A stretch of 64,000 bases of DNA. Origin: Phycisphaerae bacterium (lineage in GTDB: Bacteria > Planctomycetota > Phycisphaerae > UBA1845 > Fen-1342). This document shows, in pieces, positions 1-8,803 of this stretch. The notes beneath the pieces were generated by a model. The model was not told the DNA's origin. It saw only the letters and a list, made by a program, of their open reading frames with translations, and did no database searches. The stretch covers positions 248,001 through 312,000 of the forward strand of contig JAUIEC010000004.1 of assembly GCA_030428945.1 (NCBI GenBank), given 5' to 3'. The translations under genes and the position numbers were made by a program. Each line of letters starts with the position of its first letter. Within the stretch, counting starts at the first letter, position 1.

Positions 1-3000
1 GCAGCAGATCGCCGATCACCAGTGTGGCCATCATCCCCATCGTGTCGCTCTGTCGGGCGCCGCCGCTCGGCTGGCGGATGCGGTAGAGGTTGAAGTGACT
101 GCGGGCCTGCTCGGTCCGCTCGGCCAGCATCAGGGCCGCCAGCAGTTCCAGCCGGATGCGGGCCAGGTTCTCCGGCGGCAGCGCCTCGTCCTGCAGCAGG
201 CGCTCGAACGCGGCGGCCGCCTCGTCGTAGCGGCCCAGCAGGTAGTCGCATTCGGCGATCCGCCAGGCCGTGTACCGGTCCACCTCCGGCAGCAGGGTCG
301 CCGCCGCCAGCAACCGGTCGGCCAGCGCGAACCGCCCGCCGTGATACGCCGCGTGCCCCAGCCGAAGCTGCAGCACCGGGTCGCCGATCCGCCGCAGTTC
401 CTCCTCGCACGCGGCCGGCAGTTCGTTCCGCCGCCCGCGCAGGATCAGTTCGAGCAGCGCGATCCGCGTCTGCCCGCCCAGCGCCGCGTTGATCTCCGCC
501 AGTTCCCTCGTCCGTGACCAGGCCCGGCCGAAATCGCTCTCGGCGGCGGCCGCCGCGATGTCGCGCTGCAGGGCAAACCCCTGGTTGGCCGTGACCCGCC
601 GGTCGGTCGCCCCGAAGCCGAGCAGCAGCAGTCCGCCGGCATCGGTCAGCAGCAGTTCGTCCGTCCCGAACCAGCTTGCCATCGCCCGTTCGCCCGCGGC
701 CGCGTTCCAGCGCAGGATGCGCTCCATCTGCCGGTAGTCGTACAGGTCCAGCGTGCCGTCCTCGAAGCGGATCATCAGCACCGTCCCGGTCGGGTCGAAG
801 CCGAGCGAGCGCACCGGCCGGGGGTCGCGGACAAAGCCGGTCTCCTCGCCGGTGGCGGGATCGAGCACGCGGATCCGCCCGTCGTCGCAGGCCAGGGCGA
901 CGTGCGTGGCGTCGCGCGAGAACGCGATGGCCGAAGCCGGGGCGTCCAGGACGAGCCACGGGGCGGGGGCCTCGCGCGGGTTGCTGCCGGCTTCCTCGGG
1001 ATCGATCAGCAGCAGGGCCCCGTTCGCCCGGGCCACCAGCAGTGTGTGCGAGCGTGGCAGGAAGGTCATGCTGAGGACCGAACTGCCGGCCAGGTCGTAG
1101 AAGCTCCAGCCGCCGCCGGGATCGTTGCCGGCCCCCGGCTCGAACTGCCGGATCGCGATGTACTGGCGATCCTCCGCGGCGCTCTGGGTGTAGAACGCCG
1201 CCCGCTTGCCATCCCACGACAGGTCCAGGTGCGTCACGCGCGAGAGCCGCGGAAGCCGCCACCGCAGGGGGGTGCTGCGCTGCCGCTGCGTGTCGTAGTG
1301 CCACAGGCGGCGACCATCCAGCACCAGCACGCTGGCGCCGGTCTCGTCCGTACTGAACAGCAGGTCCTCGGTACTGCGTCCCGTCAGTCGCTGGAGCAGG
1401 CTGGGCAGCTTGATCTCGGTCGGGGCTTCGCCGCCTCGCCGGAAGGCCCGCAGTCGTCCGTCGCTGTCCAGCAGGATCGCGGTCGAACCGTCCTCGGAAA
1501 TGTCCCACCGGTCCAGGCCGCGGGGGCTGATCCGCGTCCGCTCGGCGGCCCGCTCCGGCGCGATCCAGCGGGTCAGCGCGCCGCCGCCGTCCAGCGTCAG
1601 CAACTGGTCGCCGTCTGCGCTCCACCGCAGGGCCCGGACGGTGTCCCGGGTGATCCGCCAGTAACGCTCCTGGCGGCCGCCCTGGATCGTCACGACGCGC
1701 CCGTCACGCCCCGCCACGGCCACCTGCTCACCGTCGGGACTCGCCGCCAGCAGGTCGAAGTCCTCACGCAGACGGACCCGCTGCGCGAATTCCAGCGTCG
1801 ATCCGGCCGGGGCCGTGTACAGACCGTCAGCCAGCAGATGAACCGTCGCGCCGCTGCGAACCACCGCCCGGGCCGGGCCGCCCGACCAGACCGTCGTGCC
1901 GCGCAACCCGTCCGTCTGCAGCGGCTGAACGTGCTCCAGGCCGGCGGTCGTCGGGACGAGCAGACCCGCACCGTCCGGCATCAGCAGGGCGTCCCCGTTT
2001 CGCGAGCCCGACAGGCGCGTGCGCCCGGCCCGGCCGCCGGCGTCCCTGGCGAAGAACTGCACCGCCTGATCGGTGACCGCGTAGACGCCGGTGAGATCCG
2101 GCAGGGCGATCAGGTCGCGAATCGCCTGGCGTCCCTCGACGTCGAAACTCGCCAGCGGCAGGCCGCCCTGCGGCCCCCACAGATCGATCCAGCGCTCGCC
2201 CGCGGCCGCGACGCTGCCGTCCCGGGCGATCGAGAGCACGGTGGCGGGTCCGGCCGTCGACAGCCAGCGCAGGGCGGCTCCGTTGCCGGTGTCGCAGACG
2301 ACGATGCCCGGGCCGGGTCCGGCGATCGCCGCCCGCGTGCCGTCCGGCGACAGGGCGATGCGGGCCTCGGGTTGCAGCGCCAGTTGCACCGCCAGATCGT
2401 CTCCGCTTTCCAGGTAGTACTGCCGCAGGGCCCACTGCGACATGGCCCGTCCGTTGTCGGCCAGGAACGCGTCCCAGTAGCTGTCGCGGGCGACCGCCAG
2501 GTCTCCGTTCAGGCGGGCCAGTTCGCCGCGATGCACCATCTGCTGGATGAGCGCTTCGCGCAGCCGATCGTTGGCCAGCAGGGTGTCGCGTTCGTTGTCC
2601 TCCGCCCGGCGGCGGGCCTGGCGTTCGCGGCTCTCGGCGGCCTCGGCGACGCGGGCGCTGCGGAGGGCCTGCTCGGCGGCCACCTGGGCGCGTTTCTCGG
2701 CTTCTTCGTAATCGCGGCGCAGCCGGACCTCGCTGCGGTACTGGAAGACCAGGATGACCAGGCAGATCAGCAGGGTCGACAGCACGATCCCGGCCGCGAT
2801 GGCCTGCAGTCGGTAGCGCTTCAGCAGCTTGCGAAGCATGTACAGCCCGCTGGCGGGCTTGGCGATGATCGGCTCGTTGTTCAGGTAGCGGGTCAGGTCG
2901 CGGGCGAGCGAACCGGCCGTCTGGTAGCGCCGCTCGGGTTCCTTGTCGAGGGCCTTCAGCAGGATGGTCTCGAGTTCGTCGTCGATCGCCCGCCCGAAGC

Positions 3001-3883
3001 GCGAGCCGGTCTGCGCCAGGCGCGGGCGGCAGGGCTCGTCGGTCGCGATGCGTCCGAGGATGTCGCCGAGCGGTCCGCTGACGTCGTAGGGCATCCGCCC
3101 GAGCAGGGCCTCGTAGAGAATCACGCCGAGGGCGTACACGTCGCTGCGGACGTCGAGGTCCTCGGCGCCGCGGGCCTGTTCGGGGGACATGTACGCCAGC
3201 GTCCCGACCACCTGTCCGGCCGTCGAGAGGACCTTCAGCGTGGTCCGGTCCGGATCCGGGTCGGACGTGGCGCTCTTGGCCAGCCCGAAGTCGAGCACGT
3301 GTGGCTGCCCGTCGCCGGTGATCAGGATGTTGGACGGCTTCAGGTCACGGTGAATCACGCCGCGCTGGTGGGCGAAGTTGATCGCATCGGCGATGCGGCA
3401 GAACAGCACCAGCGTTTCGCGGAGTCCCGGACGGGCCTCGCGCAGGTACGCATCCAGCCGCTGCCCGTCGATGTAGTCCATCGCGAAGAAGTAGCGGCCT
3501 TTGCTGATCCCGGACTCGAGGATCGTGACGATGCCGGGGTGCCGCAGGCTGGCGGCGAGTTCGACCTCCCGCTCGAACCGCATCCGGGCGGTCTTGCTGG
3601 CGAACGGGCCCTCCAGCAGGACCTTGAGGGCGACCTGCCGGCGGGTGCCCCGCTGGGTGGCCAGGTAGACGACGCCCTGGCCGCCGCGGTGCAGTTCCTG
3701 GTGCAGGTCGTAGCCGTCGATGGTGGGGCGTTCGAAGTCGTCGGCGCCGACCGGGGGGCCGACGATGCCCGGCGACTCCGACACGCGGGTCGGGGCATCG
3801 GCGTGCGAGCCGGTGCCATGGTCGGCAGCGGGGCGGCCGAGGCCACCCGGCGCAGCGGGATCTCCGGGCTTGTGGGTCGGCAT
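1..3883 (-). CDS. Ser/Thr protein kinase with transmembrane segment and repeat-rich C-terminus (3' end outside window)
   Basis: The reading frame is open from an ATG at 3883 to the left edge, at least 1294 residues, so the C-terminus is missing. Residues about 56-330 form a Hanks-type kinase: glycine loop RGGQGVVYLA near 66-75, VALKV with the ATP lysine near 87, HRDLKPSN with catalytic Asp about 180, DFGLAK with Asp about 198, and an APE-like MSPEQ. One hydrophobic segment follows near 358-381, then a charged Arg/Glu-rich helix (about 385-440). The rest looks like a beta-propeller of WD40-like blades (recurring segments such as LSPDGTRAA, ASPDGEQVA, LSWDGKRAA), ending in TPR-like helices. Kinase inside and propeller outside the membrane is the usual layout of this large planctomycete family; the ligand is unknown. 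ATG 3883 has a GAGG-type site just upstream. The kinase call is certain, the propeller an inference from repeat pattern. Confidence 0.93.
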   Translation of the reverse strand, partial: MPTHKPGDPAAPGGLGRPAADHGTGSHADAPTRVSESPGIVGPPVGADDFERPTIDGYDLHQELHRGGQGVVYLATQRGTRRQVALKVLLEGPFASKTARMRFEREVELAASLRHPGIVTILESGISKGRYFFAMDYIDGQRLDAYLREARPGLRETLVLFCRIADAINFAHQRGVIHRDLKPSNILITGDGQPHVLDFGLAKSATSDPDPDRTTLKVLSTAGQVVGTLAYMSPEQARGAEDLDVRSDVYALGVILYEALLGRMPYDVSGPLGDILGRIATDEPCRPRLAQTGSRFGRAIDDELETILLKALDKEPERRYQTAGSLARDLTRYLNNEPIIAKPASGLYMLRKLLKRYRLQAIAAGIVLSTLLICLVILVFQYRSEVRLRRDYEEAEKRAQVAAEQALRSARVAEAAESRERQARRRAEDNERDTLLANDRLREALIQQMVHRGELARLNGDLAVARDSYWDAFLADNGRAMSQWALRQYYLESGDDLAVQLALQPEARIALSPDGTRAAIAGPGPGIVVCDTGNGAALRWLSTAGPATVLSIARDGSVAAAGERWIDLWGPQGGLPLASFDVEGRQAIRDLIALPDLTGVYAVTDQAVQFFARDAGGRAGRTRLSGSRNGDALLMPDGAGLLVPTTAGLEHVQPLQTDGLRGTTVWSGGPARAVVRSGATVHLLADGLYTAPAGSTLEFAQRVRLREDFDLLAASPDGEQVAVAGRDGRVVTIQGGRQERYWRITRDTVRALRWSADGDQLLTLDGGGALTRWIAPERAAERTRISPRGLDRWDISEDGSTAILLDSDGRLRAFRRGGEAPTEIKLPSLLQRLTGRSTEDLLFSTDETGASVLVLDGRRLWHYDTQRQRSTPLRWRLPRLSRVTHLDLSWDGKRAAFYTQSAAEDRQYIAIRQFEPGAGNDPGGGWSFYDLAGSSVLSMTFLPRSHTLLVARANGALLLIDPEEAGSNPREAPAPWLVLDAPASAIAFSRDATHVALACDDGRIRVLDPATGEETGFVRDPRPVRSLGFDPTGTVLMIRFEDGTLDLYDYRQMERILRWNAAAGERAMASWFGTDELLLTDAGGLLLLGFGATDRRVTANQGFALQRDIAAAAAESDFGRAWSRTRELAEINAALGGQTRIALLELILRGRRNELPAACEEELRRIGDPVLQLRLGHAAYHGGRFALADRLLAAATLLPEVDRYTAWRIAECDYLLGRYDEAAAAFERLLQDEALPPENLARIRLELLAALMLAERTEQARSHFNLYRIRQPSGGARQSDTMGMMATLVIGDLL

Positions 3884-4306
3884 GCCTCATTCCGTTGTCA
3901 GCAGCGCGCCTCGGTGGATCAGGACCGGTCGACATTGTAACCGGCGGACGACCCTCGCAAAGCCGGCGCGCGGGGCCGCGGAGCCGGGACATGCGGCGCA
4001 CAGAGTCTGTCAGGCCCCTCGGTGCCTGTTCGCTGCATGAGTCTTCGCGTTTTGTCGACTCGCGCTCGGGCCGGTTCCCGCTGATCCGCGGTCCCGTCTC
4101 TGCGGACGGCTCGGCGGGCGAAAGTCCGACACAAAATCGGCCGTTCGGCTTGCCCGGATTCGCTATGGAGCCTAGAATACTCCGCAGGATGGTGCCGGTC
4201 TGGCGATCACCGGCCGTGCCCGCTGGCCGCCGCGGACCACCCTCTCGGAAGAACAAGACCGGCGAACCGGCCGTTGCCCGGCCGACCCGACCAGCAGGAG
4301 TGCATC
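3884..4306. other. Divergent intergenic region between the kinase and a 99-aa protein gene
   Basis: About 420 bases without a credible gene. It must hold the kinase promoter on the minus strand, which I could not identify with confidence, and a good sigma-70-like promoter on the plus strand at 4150-4178. The ORFs that cross this stretch have no ribosome binding site and no protein-like composition. Confidence 0.6.
4150..4178 (+). promoter_or_regulatory. Sigma-70-like promoter for the 99-aa protein gene
   Basis: TTGCCC (4150-4155), a 17-base spacer, then TAGAAT (4173-4178). The -10 box matches consensus at five of six positions and the -35 box at four. Transcription would start near 4185 and leave a leader of roughly 120 bases before the ATG at 4307. 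Confidence 0.55.
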
Positions 4307-4606
4307 ATGTCCCGCAAGCGCAAACCCCAGATCAACTTCCAGGTGCCCGAGTGCCTGAAGATGCTCTACGACGAATCCAAGGCCTCCGGGCACTGGGTCT
4401 CCCGCTTTTGTGCGGCAGGCCTGCTGCTGATGGTCGAGGACCCGGTCGTCCGGCAGGCGGCCGTCAACCGCCTGCGCGACTGGGAGGAGGAGTACGAGGA
4501 CGCCACCCAGGATGAAGTCCGCAAGTTCGTCCAGGAAGCCGAACTCGCCGCCCTTGAAGGGCGTGGACGCGCCAAAAACGCCCGCGCCCGCAAGAAGCGC
4601 TCCTGA
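4307..4606 (+). CDS. Small basic-tailed hypothetical protein (99 aa), possible ribbon-helix-helix-like fold
   Basis: ATG 4307 is preceded at six bases by AGGAG (4296-4300), which decides this start over the in-frame ATG 33 bases upstream. The protein begins with a basic stretch and a strand-like INFQVP, followed by two predicted helices, an acidic middle (EEEYEDATQDE) and a Lys/Arg-rich end (RAKNARARKKRS). A short strand followed by two helices with basic termini would fit a ribbon-helix-helix DNA-binding protein, but I see no diagnostic motif and do not assign a function. It has its own promoter and stands alone, facing a convergent YkgJ/[2Fe-2S] gene pair. It is probably a real gene because of the ribosome site and the clean boundaries. 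Confidence 0.72.
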   Translation: MSRKRKPQINFQVPECLKMLYDESKASGHWVSRFCAAGLLLMVEDPVVRQAAVNRLRDWEEEYEDATQDEVRKFVQEAELAALEGRGRAKNARARKKRS

Positions 4607-4674
4607 TTTGCCCCCCACACCCGGCGATCCAGAGGGAGTGAGCGCGGCCCGGGCGACCGGCCGTTCTCGCTCCC

Positions 4675-4968
4675 TTACGCTTCCCCGCCTTCCTTCCGAT
4701 CGCCAGCCTGCTTCTCCGCCGCGCGACGCTCCCGGTACTCGGCCCGGGCGGCCGCATACGCCTCCGGCGACTGATCCAGCGTGAAGTCCGCCTCGGCGGC
4801 GTGTTCGGCAATCTGTCGCAGGAACGGAATGCACCAGCCGCACCCGGTTCCGGCGCCGAGGCACTCGCTCATCTGGCTGGCGTGTCGGGGGCGTTCACGT
4901 CGGGCGTAGTTCCGCAGTTTCCGCAGGCTGACGTGATAGCAGTAGCAGATCTCGTCGTCGGGCTTCAT
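4675..4968 (-). CDS. BFD-like [2Fe-2S]-binding protein (97 aa)
   Basis: Residues 8-10 are CYC and a second cluster reads CLGAGTGCGWC about 30 residues later. The spacing CxC...CxxxxxxCxxC-like matches the BFD-like family (as in bacterioferritin-associated ferredoxin and the NirB/NasB Fe-S module), whose four cysteines hold one [2Fe-2S] cluster. After the cluster comes a charged helical tail unlike the short Bfd proteins. The ATG shares one base with the stop codon of the upstream YkgJ gene (TGATG), so the two are translated together. The partner protein is unknown; iron storage/release or electron transfer is plausible. Confidence 0.75.
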   Translation of the reverse strand: MKPDDEICYCYHVSLRKLRNYARRERPRHASQMSECLGAGTGCGWCIPFLRQIAEHAAEADFTLDQSPEAYAAARAEYRERRAAEKQAGDRKEGGEA

Positions 4969-5417
4969 CAGAGGTCCAGCCTGCCGGCCCGGTTGCTCTC
5001 GAGGGCCGCGGTGATGACCGGCAGGGGGTGGTGCGTGCCGCCGTTCATGCCGGGGCAGTCGCGGGCGGTGACTTCCCAGGCCCGAGGTGAGCGGACGATC
5101 GAGTCCCAGAACGGCCAGGTCCGGCACTGCAGCGGGCGGACCGGGTGGATCGTGCAGCGGGCCCGCCCGTCGTCGTCGTGGTCGAGGAATTCGCAGTCGC
5201 CGTTCTCGTACTCTTTCAGGCTGCGTCGGCCGCGGACCCGGCGGGTGTGCTGTCGCATGAAGACGTCGAGGGGCAGATCGAGGAAAGCGGCCATGTCGCG
5301 GGCCTCGTCGCCGGAGACCCAGACGAAGCCGGGGGCGCCGCCGCAGCAGCGTCCGCACTGGGTGCAACCGAAGCGGAGGCCGTCGCGGTACCACGGGCCG
5401 TCATCGGGGGCGGGCAT
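4968..5417 (-). CDS. YkgJ-family cysteine cluster protein (149 aa)
   Basis: Near the N-terminus the motif FGCTQCGRCCGG gives the CxxCxxCC cluster typical of the YkgJ (UPF0153) family, thought to bind zinc or an Fe-S cluster. Further conserved pieces are YENGDCEFLD, ARCTIHPVRPLQCRTWPFW and ARDCPGMN, all usual for the family. The start ATG at 5417 has GGAG about eight bases upstream; longer in-frame starts lie in antisense-like sequence. Coupled with the following BFD-like gene. A second YkgJ protein is at 18500-19027. No reaction is established for this family. Confidence 0.85.
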   Translation of the reverse strand: MPAPDDGPWYRDGLRFGCTQCGRCCGGAPGFVWVSGDEARDMAAFLDLPLDVFMRQHTRRVRGRRSLKEYENGDCEFLDHDDDGRARCTIHPVRPLQCRTWPFWDSIVRSPRAWEVTARDCPGMNGGTHHPLPVITAALESNRAGRLDL

Positions 5418-5524
5418 CAGGCAATCTCCGGAGGGCGCGCGATTTCGGGGCCACTCGGCCGCGGGCAGTATAGCGGTCCCGGCGGTCCTGTCCGGCGCGA
5501 GTGTCACAAACTGCCGAACAGGGG

Positions 5525-5552
5525 TTGACGAAACGACCGGCGCCGCTAATCT
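5525..5552 (+). promoter_or_regulatory. Possible promoter of the Asp-rich protein gene
   Basis: TTGACG (5525-5530), 16-base spacer, TAATCT (5547-5552). The -35 box is good, the -10 box weak. It is correctly placed about 40 bases before the start codon. Confidence 0.4.
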
Positions 5553-5591
5553 GCCGCGCGGGCGGCGGAGGGCCGCCAGAAGGAGCGAACC

Positions 5592-5849
5592 ATGGCACTG
5601 TTGGTGCGAACTGACGTGTCCGGGCCGGAATGGGAATTCCTGCTGGACGCCAGGCCGGGGGGGCAGAGCGACGCGGACGCGGTGCGCTGCGACTATGGCG
5701 ACGATGACGAAGAGTACGAGGACTTCGGATCGGACGAAGAAGACGATTTCGATGACGACCTCGACGATGACTTCGACGACGATGACGAGTTCGACGACGA
5801 CAGCGACGACGTCGATGACGACGACGATCTGGATGACGACGATCTGTAG
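5592..5849 (+). CDS. Extremely acidic low-complexity protein (85 aa)
   Basis: ATG 5592 has a perfect AAGGAG about seven bases before it. The first 35 residues are ordinary (MALLVRTDVSGPEWEFLLD...), while the last 50 are almost only Asp and Glu with scattered Phe, Leu, Tyr and Ser. No domain is recognisable. Such tails can bind divalent cations, mimic DNA or arise by codon-repeat expansion of GAC/GAT; none is proven here. The strong ribosome site and a plausible promoter argue that it is translated, in spite of its low complexity. Confidence 0.7.
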   Translation: MALLVRTDVSGPEWEFLLDARPGGQSDADAVRCDYGDDDEEYEDFGSDEEDDFDDDLDDDFDDDDEFDDDSDDVDDDDDLDDDDL

Positions 5850-6009
5850 CCCCGCCACCGTCTGACTCGGACCCTTCCCGCCGCTCGACCTGCTGCCCGC
5901 CGGGGGGGCCGCTGAGGGCGCGTCCGCGGCGCGGCCCCGATTTATGAGACCTGCCTTCGTCTGCCGGGCGGCAATGGAGTCCCGGGCCGGATCGGCCGAT
6001 ACCGAGACC

Positions 6010-6405
6010 ATGAGCAACTCGGAATCGAACGCCCGGAACGGATCGGACTCCAACGTCCCCGTGGAACAGGAACGCCGCGCAGGCGAGCGTCGCAAGACGG
6101 TGGTGGACCGCCGGGGCGGCACGGACCGGCGTGACGAGACGACCGTCTCGCAGTTCGACCGCCGGCGGGGGCCCGGGCGGCGTCGCACGGACTACCGTCG
6201 CGATGCCGAAGAAGGGCACATGAACGAGGAACAGCTCGAGTTCATCAAGGCGATGGACGAGTACAAGCGGGTCAACGCCCGCCCGTTCCCGACCTGGACC
6301 GAGGTGCTCGACCTGATCCTGTACCTGGGGTACCGCAAGGTGGCCCCGATCGGCGAGTTCAAGCTCAGCAAAGGCCGCCAGAACCCCCTCTCGGACCAGG
6401 CCTGA
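6010..6405 (+). CDS. Hypothetical protein with RRxGxRR repeats and a C-terminal helical module (131 aa)
   Basis: The N-terminal half carries three related basic/glycine boxes (RRAGERR, RRGGTDRR, RRRGPGRRR), a pattern often preceding PilZ or other regulatory domains. The C-terminal half, from NEEQLEFIKAMDEYKR to WTEVLDLILYLGYRKV, is a compact helical unit that I associate with planctomycete proteins of unknown function. The start is uncertain: ATG at 5944, 5974, 6010 and 6220 are all in frame and none has a good ribosome site; 6010 was chosen because upstream residues look non-coding, and 6220 (MNEEQLEF) would give only the C-terminal module. Confidence 0.62.
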   Translation: MSNSESNARNGSDSNVPVEQERRAGERRKTVVDRRGGTDRRDETTVSQFDRRRGPGRRRTDYRRDAEEGHMNEEQLEFIKAMDEYKRVNARPFPTWTEVLDLILYLGYRKVAPIGEFKLSKGRQNPLSDQA

Positions 6406-6491
6406 CCCGCGTCCCGGCCGCCCGGCCGCAAGTCCCGCCCGCACAAGGCTTTTCGCCCGCGTCCGCCGGCCGACCGGTCGGTGGTGGCGGG

Positions 6492-6520
6492 TTGACATCG
6501 CCCGCCCGGGCCCGTAGCCT
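6492..6520 (+). promoter_or_regulatory. Promoter of the rpmF-plsX-fab operon
   Basis: A perfect TTGACA (6492-6497) is followed after exactly 17 bases by TAGCCT (6515-6520). The start of transcription would lie near 6527, about 75 bases before rpmF. Confidence 0.65.
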
Positions 6521-6602
6521 CACGGTCTTCGAATTTGTCCAGGGACAAGACCCGGTCCGCTCCGGCTTTGCGGACTGCGGGGACCTGCAGGAGCTTGGTC
6601 GA

Positions 6603-6791
6603 ATGGTACCGGTAAAGAAGAAGAGCAAGATGCGCAAGCGGACCCGCCGTTCGCACCACGCCTTGAAGGCCGTCCATCTGCAGGCGTGCCCGCAGTGCGG
6701 ACAGGCCCGGATGCCGCACGTCGCGTGCCGCAACTGCGGTTACGTCAACGCCCACACCACGCGCCAGGCCAAGACGGCTGAGGAGTCCTGA
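6603..6791 (+). CDS. rpmF: 50S ribosomal protein L32 (62 aa)
   Basis: MVPVKKKSKMRKRTRRSHHA is the standard L32 N-terminus, followed by the zinc ribbon CPQCGQ...CRNCG with all four cysteines, so this is the Zn-binding (C+) form. ATG 6603 has AGGAG at 6589-6593. L32 sits in the large ribosomal subunit near the peptidyl transferase centre. The rpmF-plsX-fabH-fabD order is the classic bacterial cluster linking ribosome and membrane synthesis; the usual upstream yceD gene is absent, and rpmF here starts the transcript. Confidence 0.97.
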   Translation: MVPVKKKSKMRKRTRRSHHALKAVHLQACPQCGQARMPHVACRNCGYVNAHTTRQAKTAEES

Positions 6792-6796
6792 GCGGC

Positions 6797-7810
6797 ATGG
6801 CTGTCACCATCGGCGTGGACGCGATGGGGGGCGACCACGCACCGGAAGAGATCATCCTCGGCGTCGCTGAGGCTCTGCGCGAACTTCCCGGCGAGGACCG
6901 GGTCGCGCTGTTCGGTGTCGCCGAGCGGATGGAACCCATCGTCCGCCAGGCCGGGATCGCCACCGACCGGATCGAACTGATCGATTGCCCGCAGGTGATC
7001 GACATGCACGACACCCCGGTCGAAGCCCTCCGCCAGAAGCGCAACTCCAGCATCGTCCGGCTCGCCAGCGCCGCCGGCAAGGGCAACGTCGACGCGATCA
7101 TCTCGGCCGGCAACACCGGGGCGTTCGCCGCGGCCTGCCAGTTGCGGATCAAGCCGATCCCGGGGGTCACCCGGCCGGGCATCGCGGTCGTGCTGCCGAC
7201 CTTCCACGGGCCGGCGCTGGTCTGTGATGTCGGTGCCAATGTCGAACCGAAGCCGCGGCACCTGTACGAGTACGCCCGCATGTCGGTGCTGTACAGCAAG
7301 CACCTGCTGGGTGTCGACGATCCGAAGGTCTGCCTGGTGTCAATCGGCGAGGAGGCCGGCAAGGGCAACCAGTTGACCAAGGTCGCGGCGGACCTGATGA
7401 AGCGCGACAAGTACATCAACTTCGCGGGCAACGCGGAGGGGCGCGACATCTTCGCCGGGGCCGGGAACGTCTTCATCACCGACGGGTTCGTGGGCAACGT
7501 GATCCTGAAGCTTACCGAGGGGCTGGCCGAGGGGCTGTTCAAGACGATCGTCCGCGAGATCTCGGACGAGTCGGCGGAACTGGCCCGCTCGTTCGAACCG
7601 GTGGTCGAGCGGATCTGGAAGCGGCACGATTTTGCCGAATATGGCGGTGCCCCCTTGCTGGGTATCAACAGCGTGGCGATCATCTGCCATGGGCGCAGTG
7701 ACCGCCGCGCGATCCGCAATGCCGTCCGGGTCGCGCGCGAGGAACTGCGCGTCAACCTGAACGCCGAAATCGAACGATTCATGGACGACGGTCTCGAGGA
7801 CAGCGAATGA
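6797..7810 (+). CDS. plsX: Phosphate acyltransferase PlsX
   Basis: 337 residues, normal for the family. Motifs: IGVDAMGGDHAP at the N-terminus, SAGNTGAFAA, DVGANVEPKPRHL, and GNAEGRDIFAG. PlsX converts acyl-ACP and phosphate to acyl-phosphate, the acyl donor for PlsY in glycerophospholipid synthesis; it acts at the inner face of the membrane. It begins six bases after rpmF and its stop overlaps the fabH start (ATGA), so it is co-translated within the operon. Confidence 0.97.
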   Translation: MAVTIGVDAMGGDHAPEEIILGVAEALRELPGEDRVALFGVAERMEPIVRQAGIATDRIELIDCPQVIDMHDTPVEALRQKRNSSIVRLASAAGKGNVDAIISAGNTGAFAAACQLRIKPIPGVTRPGIAVVLPTFHGPALVCDVGANVEPKPRHLYEYARMSVLYSKHLLGVDDPKVCLVSIGEEAGKGNQLTKVAADLMKRDKYINFAGNAEGRDIFAGAGNVFITDGFVGNVILKLTEGLAEGLFKTIVREISDESAELARSFEPVVERIWKRHDFAEYGGAPLLGINSVAIICHGRSDRRAIRNAVRVAREELRVNLNAEIERFMDDGLEDSE

Positions 7811-8799
7811 AGATCTCGATGCCGGTTGAGATTGTCGGGACCGGGATGGCGGTCCCGGAGCGGGTCGTCACCAACAAGGACTTCGAAGCCCGTCTCGACA
7901 CCAATGACGAGTGGATCGTCAAGCGGACCGGCATCCGCGAACGTCGCTGGGCCTCGCCGGAAATCGGCTCGCTGACGCTCGCCACCCAGGCCAGCCAGCG
8001 GGCGCTCGAGCACGCCGGCATGACGGCCGACGACATCGACCTGATCATCGTCGCCACGATCACGCCCGAGCACACACTGCCGACGACCTCCTGCGAACTG
8101 CAGGCGGCCCTCGGCTGCAACTGGTGCCAGGCCTACGACCTGGTCGCCGCCTGTTCCGGGTTCGTCTATGCCTTCGGGCAGGGCGCCCAGAACGTCCACC
8201 TCGGGACCGCGAAGAACGCCCTGGTCGTCGGCGTCGACACGATGTCGCGGATCATCGACCCCGAGGACCGCGGCACCGCGATCCTCTTCGGCGACGCCGC
8301 CGCCGCCGTCGTCATCCGCAAGGCCCAGGACCCCGAACGCGGCATCCTGGCGATGCGCTGCGGGGCCGACGGCGGACGGGCCAAGACGATCTACATCCCC
8401 GCCGGGGGCACGGCCGAGCCCGCCAGCCAGAAGACCGTCGACGAACGACTGCACTACGTCCGCATGCAGGGTCGCGAAGTCTACAAGTTCGCGGTCACGC
8501 AGATGCAGTCGCTGATCCACGAGACCCTCGAGGATGTCGGCATGACCCCCGACCAGCTCAAGCTGGTCATCCCGCACCAGTCCAACCTGCGGATCATCGA
8601 AAGCGCCTGCGAGAAACTCGGCCTCCGCGAAGAACAGGTGCTGATTAACATCGACCGCTACGGCAACACTTCCGGAGCCTCCGTCGCGGTCGGCCTGCAC
8701 GAAGCCCGCGCGAGCGGACGGTTCCAGCAGGGCGACCACATCCTGCTGGTCGCCTTCGGTGCCGGCCTCACCTGGGCTTCGGCCCTGATAAGGATCTGA
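7807..8799 (+). CDS. fabH: 3-oxoacyl-ACP synthase III (KAS III)
   Basis: 330 residues. The catalytic triad is complete: Cys116 in DLVAACSGFVYA, His257 in VIPHQSN and Asn287 in YGNTSGAS. FabH condenses acetyl-CoA (or a branched primer) with malonyl-ACP to start fatty acid chains. A branched-chain aminotransferase gene elsewhere in the window (61869) could feed branched primers, but that is only a guess. The start codon overlaps the plsX stop by four bases. Confidence 0.97.
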   Translation: MKISMPVEIVGTGMAVPERVVTNKDFEARLDTNDEWIVKRTGIRERRWASPEIGSLTLATQASQRALEHAGMTADDIDLIIVATITPEHTLPTTSCELQAALGCNWCQAYDLVAACSGFVYAFGQGAQNVHLGTAKNALVVGVDTMSRIIDPEDRGTAILFGDAAAAVVIRKAQDPERGILAMRCGADGGRAKTIYIPAGGTAEPASQKTVDERLHYVRMQGREVYKFAVTQMQSLIHETLEDVGMTPDQLKLVIPHQSNLRIIESACEKLGLREEQVLINIDRYGNTSGASVAVGLHEARASGRFQQGDHILLVAFGAGLTWASALIRI

Positions 8800-8803
8800 T
8801 CTG

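Noticed and set aside
902-3940. 1012-codon plus-strand ORF, very long
   Set aside because: It is antisense to the kinase gene, whose frame shows unmistakable kinase motifs. The plus-strand product is rich in Gln, Arg, Asp and Val without any domain, as expected for the shadow of a G+C-rich gene.
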